Shown here one piece after another: positions 9,667 to 20,735 of a stretch of DNA of 64,000 nt (the stretch's first letter is position 1; every line of letters starts with the position of its first letter). The notes beneath the pieces are model-generated. The model was given only the letters and a program-made list of their open reading frames with translations, had not been told where the DNA came from and did no database searches. The translations under genes and the position numbers were made by a program. The DNA lies in contig MDYQ01000502.1 in assembly GCA_003024175.1 (NCBI GenBank), forward strand, positions 44,380-108,379, read 5' to 3'. This stretch comes from Planoprotostelium fungivorum. Taxonomy: Eukaryota; Evosea; Variosea; Cavosteliida; Cavosteliaceae.

Positions 9667-12600
9667 ATGGATAAATCACCTCCTGTTGGAGGCAGAACGG
9701 GGATGTCTTCACATAGACCTGTAGAGCGTTCTGCCTCCGCAGATACTCCACCTATCACAGACACCCATTACGAGTCTCTAGTAGGCATCAGGAGTATGAA
9801 TTTGAAACCTGCAGTTGGGACGAGACATGAATCTGATCCCACTTCGAAAGGTAAAGATCATTTTACCGGTGATGATATGCTGATTTATACAATGATATAC
9901 GGCTTCGAATGCAAAGTATCTCACAATCTCACAGGAGCAGTGAGCCATTCAATCGATACGAGGTCTCGAGGACCAGGCTCAGCCGACTCAGTGAGAGAGG
10001 TGAGACGCGGGATTATCGATAGACACCGTTCAGACTGATTCCATTCAGTCCAAAGGTTGGCAATCATCGACGCCAAACTCTTCATTCGTTTCTCAATCTC
10101 CTTCCCATCTTCTCCCCTCTCCTTCTCTCTCACAAGTGTCGCCCGCTCTGGGCTCCACCGAGGGACCTTACTCTTCCGCCGCAGCCATCCGAGTGAGTTC
10201 CATACTCTATATCACCCATCGTGATGATAGCGACAGGCTATGAAGTTGACACCCATGAACGACAACAGTGGAATGGTGCCCCTCACGAGAAGAGCCAACG
10301 GGGGAAGCAACATCGTGATGGGATCGGCACAGGCGAGCCCGAGAGCATCTCCGCGGCCGACGGCCGATCCAGCATATCCCATCATCCGATCTCCGAGTCA
10401 AGGATCGACGCAAGAGACGCATTACAACTCCCTCTTAGAGGTCAGAAACGCCACCGGCGGCGGCAGCACCATCTCATCATCGACGACTTACACGTCTCTC
10501 TCTGGCGTCCAGAATGCCATCCACGCTCAGAGTGCTCCTCCACCTCGCCCGCCGGCGAATCGATCGTATTCGAGAGAAGCCATCATTGCGAATGAGCCAC
10601 ATTACGAATCACTCATCGAAGTGCGATCGGCTACATCGAATCCATCTTCCCCTTCCATCAGCCTCGGTTCTTCATCTCCCAACTCTCCCACACCTCGATC
10701 ACCCCTGCAGAGAAGTTATTCGAAGGAGGGTTCACCTCATCATCAACCACAGAACGCTCACTCTTCGTCCCACCATTATGGTCCCATGTCAGGGTTACAG
10801 AATATTCCCATCAATCGTGACGCACAGCCACCCGTCAGGGACCTGACTCCACCTTCTTCATCATCTCACTATGGGCCGATGGGAGGCCTGCAGAACGTAC
10901 CGATCAACCGTGAAGCTCAGCCACCCATCAGAGAATCATCCTCTTCATCATCTCACTACGGGCCGATGGGAGGACTGCAGAATATTCCGATCAACCGTGA
11001 AGCTCAGCCGGCCCCTTTCTCGATGCGCAGCAGTGGTACTCGTGAAGTCCATTCACCGAGAGAAGTCGTCTCGTCGTCTCACCACTATGGGCCCATCCAG
11101 GGACTACAGAACATTCCCATCAACCGTGACGCACAGCCGCCCGTCAGAGAATCGAATCCATCGTTATCTCACTACGGGCCGATGGGAGGACTACAGAACA
11201 TTCCCATCAACCGTGACGCCCAGCCGACCCCTTACTCGATGCGCAGCAGCGGCACCCGTGAGGTCCATTCACCGAGGGAAGCCACCTCATCATCTCATCA
11301 CTACGACGCACAGCCATCCGCGAGAGAAATCTCCCCCTCCACACATCACTACGGCCACATCCCAATCAGCCCGAGAGAAGGTGCTTCACCCGTCAGCCCG
11401 AGAGACAAGACTTCACATTACGGTCCAATCGGCGGCATGCAGAACGTACCGATACAGAGGGAGAACCCTATACCAGCGAAATCTCACTATGGAGTCATGG
11501 GCAGTCACTTGTCTCAATCTCCTCCTTCAGGCAGCCCCGCGGGTGGCCACCACTATGGCGTCATTCCAAACACGATACAGCAGACCGGTTACAATCCAAA
11601 CTTCACGTCGGGTAGTCCTCCTTCACTCCTCCAATCGAAACCGAGCAACACGCAATACGGTGCGATACCTCATTCCATCCGTGAAGAGCAGAAGGGTTCG
11701 ACACACTACGGTGCGATACCTTCTTCACCTTCAGGAGGTTCGAGTCTCTTTGCAGAGTGAGTCAGTGAGAGAGGAGAGGAGACTGACGATGTCGAACAGA
11801 GGCCTCCATCGACAGCTGGCCACGGGAGGAAGTGAGTCGAGAGAGTGAGAAGAGAGGTTGATCGTTGTACAGTGAAGAATGCAAACTACGGACCGATACC
11901 AGGGAAGAAGAAGGAGAGACAGTGAGTCGAGGGCCACATTTATCTGGAATTGTATAACAATAGATATTACGTTTATCTCTCGTTAACCTCTCGTCCAGAC
12001 ATTCCTTTGATTCCCCTGCTATCGAGAGGAGGTGCGATGTCTCTCTCATTCTTGTCTGTCTTATCTCAATTAAATCGACCCACAGATATGAATCACCGTG
12101 CAATCTTATCCCCGCTGTCAATCGGTGTGTGTCTCTATCATAATGCACTCCATCGCTTCAATGCATAAACATTGATTACGAGGATTTCCATGACTGACAA
12201 CTTTTCAGAAGGGCGATCGTTAATTGGAAACTGAACGAGAGGGGAGACAAGATGGTGGAAGTTACAGACGACACCGGTTCGTCCCACAATGTCTCGCTGG
12301 TGAATCTATTTCTCGATGAGATGTGATGCCAACGATCGTCAGGCGACGATGTCACCGTCCACCATGGCCAAGGGACTGCTGACCGAGCTGAACAACCGAA
12401 CGAATTTCACAGAGTTCACTTCAGCCTCGGAACAGAAGGTGAGTCACACACATCATCGAATCGTCCACCTTCTACATCTCACACGTATCTATCTACTTGT
12501 CGTATCTACATCCATCAACGATGAACAGGAGAAGAAGGAGACAATGATCGTCAATTGGTTCCACGACAGCGACGATAACAAACACAAATTCGAGGTGAGA

Positions 12601-15600
12601 GAGAAGAAGAGGAGAGACGTTAAAGCAGAGAAGGTCACACCGGCCAAAACTCCGGAAGAGATCAAGAATTACATTTTCCAAGTGGCTCAGAAGAATCGAT
12701 GGCAAGTGTGTGACCCACTAGGTGACGAGACAGATGACATCATACCTCCGATCGAGATGTCGTACGTACGGATGATTGACGGAAGAACAGACGCGGAGGC
12801 GTCGGAGCCGGGAGATTTCGCATTACGTATCATCGGAATCAATTATTGCATCACATCAGAGAATACCTCCGTGAAGAGAAATCACGTCTACGCTTGCTGC
12901 AATAAGAATCTGGTCAGGCCCACCTTCGAGTTGGTCAGCAGAGAGAGGATCAAGTGCATGATCTCGTCTGATAACACTGAGGTATCTCCCATCTCTATTC
13001 TCCTCCGTTAACGATGAACAGTTTTTCCGTACAGCAGTGAACACAGATTTAAATACATACAACCAGATCTGCACGTTGATTGGAAGGGGCTTAGACACGT
13101 ATTACGGCTTAGACGACCCAGAAGTCATCGACAGCAGAGCGAAGATCACCCACGCCAGGTTATTTGAAATCCAACAGAGGTCCGAACTGTCCATACAAGA
13201 GAGAAATAACATGGAGACGTTGGCCAGGTGTTACATCAGCGGTGAACCGAAACCTGACGGTGAGAGATGAGAGATAGGATGGATCTGATGACATCAGTTG
13301 TGCCCGATCAGATCGAAGTCAAGTGCTGGTGGCAGGATGCATCGAAGAGTGTGGCGTTGTCCCCTCACTTCACCATACTCGATCTCAAGTGTACCATCTT
13401 GAAGAAATTTGGTAGGGCCGTGCCTGCCATGCTCGATGCAGACCCTTCCGATTACGCGCTGAAGGTGAAAATCATCGATGTCGCGTCACATCGTCGATGT
13501 CTCGTCGCTCATCCACACATCACCCTCGATCGTCACGTCTTCCTCTGAAGAGTACAGGTGTACGGAATGAACGAGTACCTCGCAGCAGATTGGATTCCTC
13601 TATTGAAATACGATTACATCAGGAGATGTTTAAATCAGAGCACAGTCATCGAATTGATGTTGACCGAATCATCTCTCATGCCGAAAACACATCTGACAGA
13701 AACCATCGAGCCCACCATCTCTGAGTTGGTCATCGCAGAGAACTACATCGAGAACTACCAGAAGCCATCGTGCGTATCCATCATCTCTCATCAAATCATG
13801 AATCATCGAATCATGAATCGATGTAAAAGTTGACGATGTGTTGATGAAAGGATAGGAGTGATCTCGATCACAGTGGAGATGCTTCGGAATTGAGAGTGGA
13901 AGTGATGGGTGTGACCGGAATCGAAGACAAACCGATGAAAGACATGGCACCCGATCACGTCAAATGGGTCTATCTCGCCATCGAGGTACATGCACATCCC
14001 TCCGCATCCATCAAAGATTTCGATCGATCGACATCGACATCATCCAACCTAAATCGATCAGATCTACCACGGTGACGTATCCATCGCTCCTCCCGCTTTC
14101 AGCACGGGCCGTCTCGTAGCCAAGGACATCAATTTTTTCGAGGTAAGACGAAAAACTTTTCGCTTATTCAACGACACAGACCCTGACGATCAATATCCCG
14201 ATCAAAGACGTTCCAAAGGGGGCCAGGTGACATTTTCTCACGCGAGAAGATTCTGAACGATGTGTCAGAGCCTCTATGACCGTTTATCTCACCACCCAAG
14301 CTCCCGTCGCGAAGAAACAGCCTCTCCTCTCACAAGAGGTCGAATTAGAGGAGATTGCGGTGAGTCATACAAGATGAGAGAAGGGTGACAATTTCAGGTG
14401 GACGAATACACGCCGGAGGCCGTGATTCCCATCACGAACGTCAGCCCGAGAGACATCCCCCTCGGTTGGGTCAATCGTTCCGTCTTCGACTACAACGGTG
14501 TCCTCCGCCACGGTCCGGCCACGCTAAGACTGTGGCCCGACTCGAAGGCCAACCCCATCGGTACCTGTGCCTTCAATCCCATCAAGAATTCCCTCACGGT
14601 TTACATCGTATCACCCAAACCGAAACAGGTGACGTACATTGATTCTTGTTTGTCGCTGAGAAAGATAGTTTTCGAGGAGGGCGAAGACGGAATATAAAAA
14701 GATGGAGGTGAGAGGGAAGAGAAGGGAGAGACTGAAAGGAAATAGGCCGATTCACACTTTGAACCGGTGCAGCCGGATGTCGTTCGGATCAAGAGTTTAG
14801 TGTCCAGAGATCCACTGCAGGAGTTCAACAAGGAAGAGAAGAGCTTAATGTGGCAGTGGAGAGGTACGTCATCCTATCTTCTAAATGATTTCCAATTCAT
14901 ATCGAAATGCATCACACCATCGTTCACAGAAAATGCATCGTTCGAATGAGAGAGAGTGAAAGAGAACAGATTGGATCAGGAAACAACATCCAGATGCCCT
15001 ACCGAAAATCTGTCAGTGTGTCGACTGGTCTTCTCCTGAACAAGTGAGGGACATCCACTACCGTCTAAAGAGGTGGCCGCCCCTCCCCGCCGGAAGAGTC
15101 CTCGAGCTGTTGGATTCACAGTACCCGGACGATAGAGTCAGAAGGTTCGCCATCTCTTGTCTGAGACGTCTGTCCGATGCAGAGCTGTCGGTCTACCTCC
15201 TCCAATTGACCGCCGCACTCAAGGTACGTACGCGTGGATTTCGTGGAAATTTGACGGAGATTTCAGTACGAATCGTATCATGATTCGGCGTTGAGTGCGT
15301 TCCTCCTGCAGAGATGCATCGCCAACAGTGGAAGATTAGGCTTTCAATTCTTCTGGCACTTGAGATCAGAGATGCACGTGGCAGAGATCTCACAGAGGTA
15401 CGCTCTACTGCTGGAAGGTTACATCAAGGGCTGCTCGCAGGACCACCGGCAAGATCTATTGCGGCAGTGTCAACTCATCTCCGCATTAGAGGTGATGATC
15501 TGAGATGATGTCATCACCGATCGCATCTGATGAGACGTAGAGCGCCGCGGCGGCTATCAAACCGTTGGCGGTACCAGAGAAGGTCCCCACACTGCAATCT

Positions 15601-16824
15601 CATCTGTGGAAGATCTACAAATTTCCCGTACCGATACTTCTGCCCATCGATCCTCGGTTCAGGGTGAGAAGAAGAGAGACAAAAGACATTGACGAGAGAA
15701 GGTGAAAGGCATAACGGTGGACAAGTGTAAATATATGGACTCCAAGAAACAACCGCTGTGGCTGGTTTTCGTAAACGCCGACGCAGGTGACAACTCTCAT
15801 TCTACGTCGTCTCTCCCCATTCTTATTCATCCATCTCTCCATGCATTCGATGAGAGAGAATAACGAGAGAACAGGGGCGAAACCAGTGAACATCATCTAC
15901 AAATTGGGAGACGATCTCAGACAAGACGTCCTCACCTTACAACTCATGAGGCTCATGGACTCGTTCTGGAAGACGGAAGGATTAGACATGTGCCTCTCTC
16001 CTTACCGTGTCACTTGCACGGGTGACATGAGTGGAATGATCGAAGTGGTTCCACACGCGGACACGACGGCCAACATTCAGACGTCAGCCCTCGCCGTATT
16101 CAAATCAGATCCGCTGGTCAACTATCTGAAGCAGCACAATCCATCGGCTGATTCCTACGAGAAATCGGTGCAAAAATTTGTCCGATCGACGGCGGGATAC
16201 TGTGTGGCCACACACGTGTTGGGTATAGGAGATCGACACAATGTGAGTCTCTCTCTTCACTCCATCGATCGTCATCACCTCCTCTGTTCCACATCATGAG
16301 AAATATATCGTTCGGCCTGACTGTCTTCAGGATAACATCATGTTGACTCGAGAGGGTAAACTGGTTCACATTGATTTCGGTCATTTCTTGGGCAACAGGA
16401 AGGTCTTCCTTGGATTCAATCGAGAGAGAGCACCCTTCATCTTCACGCCCCAATACGCCGCAGTGATGGGTGGCAACGGTTCGGAGAATTTCACCGAATT
16501 CGTGCAGCTGTGTGGCAGAGCCTACAACATCCTCAGAAGCCACGCCAACCTCTTCTTCGTTCTCTTCCAAATGGTGAGGACCATCTCATGTCTCACATGC
16601 ATCACGATATGATGTGGATGGAGGGCTGATGAGAGTAGATGTTATCAACGGGTATCCCTGAGCTACAAACGAGAGAAGACATTCTGTACCTAAGAGACGC
16701 CTTCGCGGCGGACAAGAACGAAGAACAGGCGGCACAGAAATTCGCCGAGGACATTTTTGCGTCTTTGAAGACGACGAGCACACAAATTTCTGATTTCGTT
16801 CACATTTTGGCTCATCCGAAATAA
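9667..16824 (+). CDS. Class I phosphoinositide 3-kinase catalytic chain with N-terminal Tyr-repeat extension
   Basis: It phosphorylates the 3-position of PtdIns(4,5)P2 at the plasma membrane. Residues 1 to about 640 are a low-complexity Ser/Pro/His region with repeated SHYGPMGGLQNIPINREAQP modules (separate entry). After phase-preserving short introns come an adaptor-like region (IVNWFHDSDD, TPEEIKNYIFQVAQKN) and the Ras-binding domain (VPDQIEVKCWWQDASKSVAL; MNEYLAADWIPLLKYDYIR). A C2 domain follows (PLGWVNRSVFDYNGVLRHGP), then the helical PIK domain (ICQCVDWSSPEQVRDIHYRL). The kinase domain has IIYKLGDDLRQDVLTLQLMR, catalytic GIGDRHNDNIM, HIDFGHFLGN and the class I activation loop FNRERAPFIFTPQ. 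It ends SDFVHILAHPK. Total length is about 1,850-1,950 residues, against about 1,070 for a bare class I chain. The phase carries through from the repeat exon, across introns at about 11,770-12,210, into the kinase exons, which supports one fused protein; a long intron near 11,920 is the weak point. About 28 introns. Confidence 0.85.
10410..11760 (+). repeat. Tandem H-Y-G-P-M modules in the PI3-kinase N-terminus, with a 216-bp higher-order duplication
   Basis: At least fifteen Tyr-centred modules occur here, with one more upstream (THYESLVGIRSM, near 9760) and one downstream (NYGPIPGKKK, near 11885). The core form is SHYGPMGGLQNIPINREAQP. The Tyr codons of the core copies fall at 10777, 10870, 10957, 11086 and 11173. 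The spacings of 93, 87, 129 and 87 bp show that the 10870+10957 pair is duplicated as the 11086+11173 pair with a 216-bp (72-residue) period. Outer copies are degenerate (HYNSL, TYTSL, HYESL, HYGVM, HYGVI, QYGAI, HYGAI). Near-identical DNA in the core copies indicates recent expansion kept in frame. Confidence 0.85.
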
Positions 16825-16861
16825 GAATCATCGACTATCGTGTACTGTTCTATTCATACAA

Positions 16862-17860
16862 TCATTCTTCTGAAGTTTGCTCCTCCTCCTGTTCGATCTC
16901 TAATATGTGCTGTTCCACCTGTATCATGATGAGTCATAATGGAATGGATGAGATGTCGATCTGCATACCAGAGAAGTCTTTGTTGGTCTGTTGCCGATAC
17001 TTCTCGAGAGATTGTCCTCCAGTCTGCATTGTGTCAACCTTTGGATGGATGTGAGAACAAGGAATGTCACCTCTGTTTGTGAAGATTGAAATGGGCTTCG
17101 TGCAGATTGGGAGACAATCCTTCTCCACCTGAAAAGTGTCAGCGAGGAACGGCTCTCGAACGACATCACCCTTCAGAATGTTCCTGTCTCTGAGCTCATT
17201 GTGTGAGGGCCTTCTCGTCAATTTCAAGTCTAGAGACTTTTCTATCGCATCTCGATCCGTTTGGGAATCGCCTGTTCTGGGTTATGGTCATCCGATGGGT
17301 ATTAGCTCACTGATCAAGATGTTCTTCAGTAGAAGCTCCGATTTAGATACTCGCAGCAGTAGCTTGTTTTGTAGCTCTTCTATCGTTAGTCTTTTCATCC
17401 GAAGCAATGCGGACTCACTGATCTTCCGATCCTCTGTAGAGCCTACCTCGCCAATGATAGTAGGTGACAATGGTGTTTCAGACATCTGCCTCTCTCTCTC
17501 TTCTTTCGGGTTTCTGGTTGGAACATCATGCGTAAATGTTCCATTCATCTACAATCCACTTAGAGTGTCCATTGTCCCTACATAAATGATTGATTGTTTT
17601 ATCCATCTCTATGCGTCCAGTACTATCTGCGTGACTGCAAGTACTTGGTGGATGTCCATAACCTTCAACATGTGTTAGCTCACGTGATGGAGTAGAGATG
17701 ATCTCATCTCTGATCCCTTTACTATGTTCCTGTCTCGTGACCAAGAATGATCCTCGGGACACGTGAATAGGTGGATGTCACGCTCCCTATGGACATCTGT
17801 CCTATATAACGTTGGCTGACTTTTAACGTTTTTTCGCTCCCGCCAAATTTGATTTTCCAA
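16862..17860 (-). CDS. RPEL-repeat protein, probable G-actin binder
   Basis: The chain starts MENQIWRERKNVKSQPTLYR. The middle exons contain two tandem RPEL-type motifs, LQNKLLLRVSKSELLLKNIL and LDLKLTRRPSHNELRDRNIL. The second has the canonical RPxxxEL core; in the first, RP has become RV. RPEL motifs of the MRTF and Phactr families bind monomeric actin, so an actin-sensing or scaffold role is the natural inference. They are joined across a 43-bp intron (about 17273-17316). The N-terminal exon join (17690 to 17548) and the last small exon (VEQHILEIEQEEEQTSEE ending at 16862) are my reading of weak splice signals. The gene is convergent with the PI3-kinase, stops 37 bp apart. There is no basic or SAP domain that would mark a transcription coactivator. 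Confidence 0.6.
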
Positions 17861-17904
17861 ATGCTGCGACTTGAAGACCGCAATACTCTCTTCTCTCAGT
17901 TACC

Positions 17905-18551
17905 ATGCGAGATCTATCGATGGAAGGACTCGAATCACATCCAATCGCATCCAACCTCACACACGATGTCCTCTCTGAGAAGAAGGATCACCTGTGGGAC
18001 CTCCTTTCTCTCTTCATTGTCTTCTATTCCTTCACCTGAACGTCCCGCCAAAGGAGATTTTGAATTTGGTTCTCAGGGTCTTGAGAAGGAAAAGAAGTCT
18101 CCGTGAGAAACGTCCGTGTCGACGTAAACGAGACCAGAGAGAGAAAGAGGCGGGATCTCACACATCTTCTATGGTGAATTTGAATTTAAGCTCCGTAACA
18201 TCTTGAATGTCGACAATCTCGTTTTGATTTTTGAATGAGGAGCTCACGCTTTAGTGCGAAGCAGACGCAACCAACGAGAGGGGATAACACCTTACCTCCA
18301 CTACTCAACAGACGAGAAGACAACTTCCAAAGACTCTCCACAATATGACCACCTCACCCATTGCACCCCCAAGTGTCTCGAAGAGAGAGATGAGAGGTAC
18401 ACCGCCAAGATGCAGACGTAGACTCTTTCCAAGAAGAAGCCAGGATCAACAGGACCTGGCCAACGCCCTGCAGGCAGAAAATGCAGCAATGACGGAGGAG
18501 TTCTTACAGAGATACCAAATCATCGGCCCTCTGAGAAGAACCACCGTCTAA
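17905..18551 (+). CDS. Small unresolved gene
   Basis: A start at 17905 gives MRDLSMEGLESHPIASNLTH and continues through DVLSEKKDHLWDLLSLF. Protein-like blocks follow in changing frames (KEILNLVLRVLRRKRSLREK, then ISHIFYGEFEFKLRNILNVD). The last open block carries QDQQDLANALQAENAAMTEE and ends QIIGPLRRTTV at 18551. I could not find one set of introns that joins all of these, so the exon structure is unknown. It lies 44 bp from the start of the divergent RPEL gene. No family is recognised. Confidence 0.35.
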
Positions 18552-18569
18552 GAACACAGACGAACCCAA

Positions 18570-18610
18570 CACCTACACATACTACACATACTACACATAC
18601 TGCACATACC
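18570..18610. repeat. Short 9-bp microsatellite (ctacacata)
   Basis: Three perfect copies and one decayed copy of a ctacacata unit lie just after the small gene at 17905-18551 and before RPB11. This is a simple repeat in an intergenic or 3' UTR position. Confidence 0.7.
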
Positions 18611-18790
18611 TGAATCGATTGCATCGAAATAAAAATTCTGAAACGAATCGACGTGTCTCTTCGTTTACCATGCAATTCGATTCATTTGAGGATCTGAGTG
18701 TGATCATCATTGCGCTGGCGGTTGACTTTCAAATCACGTTGTAGAGAACCGACATCAACAGCCGCACGAGATCAGATTTAAGTTCATACG

Positions 18791-19284
18791 ATGAATAGAC
18801 CCGACGATTATGAGCTATTTGTTCTCAATGAAGGACAGAAGAAGTGAGATTGACATCTCGGTGTGATTTGGTGTAACACAGAGTAATAGAGTCTCCGTTC
18901 AAAACGATACGAAGGTAAAGAATTGCTCTCTTTTCACTATGCAAAAAGAGGACCACACGTTGGGTAACATCATCAGAATGTGAGATCGAAAGAAAACGGG
19001 CTCGGAATTAAGAACTCCAGGCAATTGCACAGAGACAAAGACGTTGTTTTTGCAGGATATCGTATGCCACATCCTCTAGAGCATGCCATCGCAATCCGTG
19101 TACAGACCAATGGAAATGAGACACCAGAGAGGGCACTGGCTACCTCTTTGACCGATCTCATCAGTGAATTCTCTCTTTTGGAGGAGAGATGTAGAGTGAG
19201 TCCAATGAGATCGATGATGGACACTGTTCTGATGGGAGACAGCAAGCACTGGAACAGAAGAAGAAGCCAGAAGGATACATGTAA
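18791..19284 (+). CDS. RPB11: RNA polymerase II subunit RPB11
   Basis: This is a core subunit of nuclear RNA polymerase II that pairs with RPB3 through an alpha-CTD-like fold. Exon 1 reads [18 protein letters not shown]; a 46-bp intron joins it to [20 protein letters not shown] and DHTLGNIIR, the diagnostic L-domain helix. A 41-bp intron follows, then [31 protein letters not shown] and [17 protein letters not shown]. Removing a last 47-bp intron (from GTGAGTCC at about 19196) gives [13 protein letters not shown] and a stop at 19284. Without that splice the frame would run to 19348 with an unnatural tail. The length of about 115 residues is normal for the family. It is convergent with the CCDC113 gene, stops 39 bp apart. 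Confidence 0.93.
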
Positions 19285-19323
19285 TATGTATTTCTCTCTA
19301 ATGAAGGCATGTGATGAGAACTT

Positions 19324-20707
19324 CTACTCTGTGGTGGCTGTACACTGACTGTGGAAGTAAAAGCTTGTTGGTGGTGAATGTGTGACGTCTGTGTCTGCTG
19401 AACGCTTCGTGGCTTCTCCCTCGACTTCTTGTATGCCATCTGTGCGATCTCTACTTTCCTCTCCCAGTCCTTGATCTTCTTCTCTATCGTGTTCAACTCT
19501 GCGTTTATGCCCACGTACTCCAGCACCTACACACTCATCAGTCTCCCTCTTCTCTCGATGACTCACCGCAGGGACTCTATATTCTTCCAGTTGCTGTTTC
19601 AACTTCTCGTTTCTGTTCTCCGCTGCCTCTTGCTCGACGACCACGCGGCCCTGTGTCGGTGTCATCACGAGAATGTTTAGAGGTTCTCACCATCTCGTCT
19701 TTCAATCTCACTAAGTTTTCTTCTTTCACTCTGATCTCTTGCCCCAACTTATTTTGTTCGACCCCCAAGTTGTGCAGCTGTTTGTGTCAGCTTTAAAAGT
19801 CTTTGTGGGCTCACCTTCTTCTTGTAGTTACTCAGAACTCGTAGAGTGTGGCCAGCAGTGACCTTCAGATTCAGCAGCTCTGCGTTTCTCTCTTCGATCT
19901 TCTCTAAATACTGTTGATTCTCGATCTTCAACTGATCAAAATCGATCGGCAGGAAGACTTCTCCCATGTCTTCTTTGTGCTGCAGTTGACCCTCGATCTT
20001 TGTACATTGATTCTTCAGAGTCAGATTCTTCAGCTTCAGCTTCTCGATGAGGTTGTCTTTGGTTTTGATCTTGTCCTCGAAATAACGGATCACTCGCTCC
20101 GCTATGATCTTCTTCGTGCGAGGATTCACAGCTCCAGCTACGATGTCCCTCCTGAATTCGTACGCTTCTTTTCGCATCTCTGCGATTCTGATCTCTGTTT
20201 CCTCTCGCAGAGACTGTTTCGAATGAATATGCGACTTCTGGACGGAATATTCACCCTCAGTTGTTCTAAATACTTCTCTGAAGTATCCTTCGTGGTCTCG
20301 ATCTCATCTCGAACATCTTTCAGCTCACTCGTCGAGATCAAGAACTTTTGTTCTAGCGTCAATGATTGTTGCGGCAAATCGTCTGCTGCTGGCACTTGTC
20401 CTCCGATTCTGTGGATGAAGCTGTCGTACAATGCACACTCTTTGCGGATGGAGGCATTGAACATTTGAATGTGTTGTATCTGCCTCTGTAACTCTTCCAG
20501 TGAGAGGTCATCTAATTCTACCGTTGGTCTAAACCCTTCCTCATCGCTGTCAAGGTCGGTCATCCTTTCCGAGTTTGACCAACGAGAACTATTTATAGTC
20601 CGTTGTAAATCTTCGACAACCATCGCGAGCATCCTCTCTTCTGTCTCAATGGCTGCATTCGACAGTGTGCTGCGATTAGAAGCGAAGGGAAGGGAGGAAG
20701 AGGACAT
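19324..20707 (-). CDS. CCDC113: CCDC113-like coiled-coil protein (DUF4201), cilium/centriole associated
   Basis: CCDC113 proteins act in ciliary assembly and axonemal links. The N-terminus is MSSSSLPFASNRSTLSNAAI; long coiled-coil stretches follow (EELQRQIQHIQMFNASIRKE). The family signature is clear: KEDMGEVFLPIDFDQLKIEN, QQYLEKIEERNAELLNLKVT and AGHTLRVLSNYKKK. Then, over short introns, come EIRVKEENLVRLKDEM, ENRNEKLKQQLEEYRVPAVL and IKDWERKVEIAQMAYKKSRE, which match the C-terminal half of animal CCDC113. I end it at 19324 by a 38-bp intron (GTCACAC...CCACAG) giving QTQCTATTE; read-through would run into the RPB11 exons. Its presence suggests that the organism builds flagella. It is divergent from the coiled-coil gene at 20736. 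Confidence 0.8.
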
Positions 20708-20735
20708 CCTTACCGCACGTGAATAGGGTCATCTC

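Noticed and set aside
10871-11848. 325-codon Arg/His/Ser-rich frame overlapping the PI3-kinase repeats
   Set aside because: It is the +1 frame of the tandem repeat DNA. Repeats keep all frames open, and only the main frame continues in phase into the kinase exons.
17136-17585. 149-codon plus-strand frame across the RPEL gene
   Set aside because: It is antisense to the RPEL exons, Ser/Phe-rich and without family features.
19161-19323. Extension of CCDC113 into the RPB11 3' exons
   Set aside because: The extension is antisense to RPB11 coding sequence. A normal 38-bp intron gives a stop at 19324 instead.
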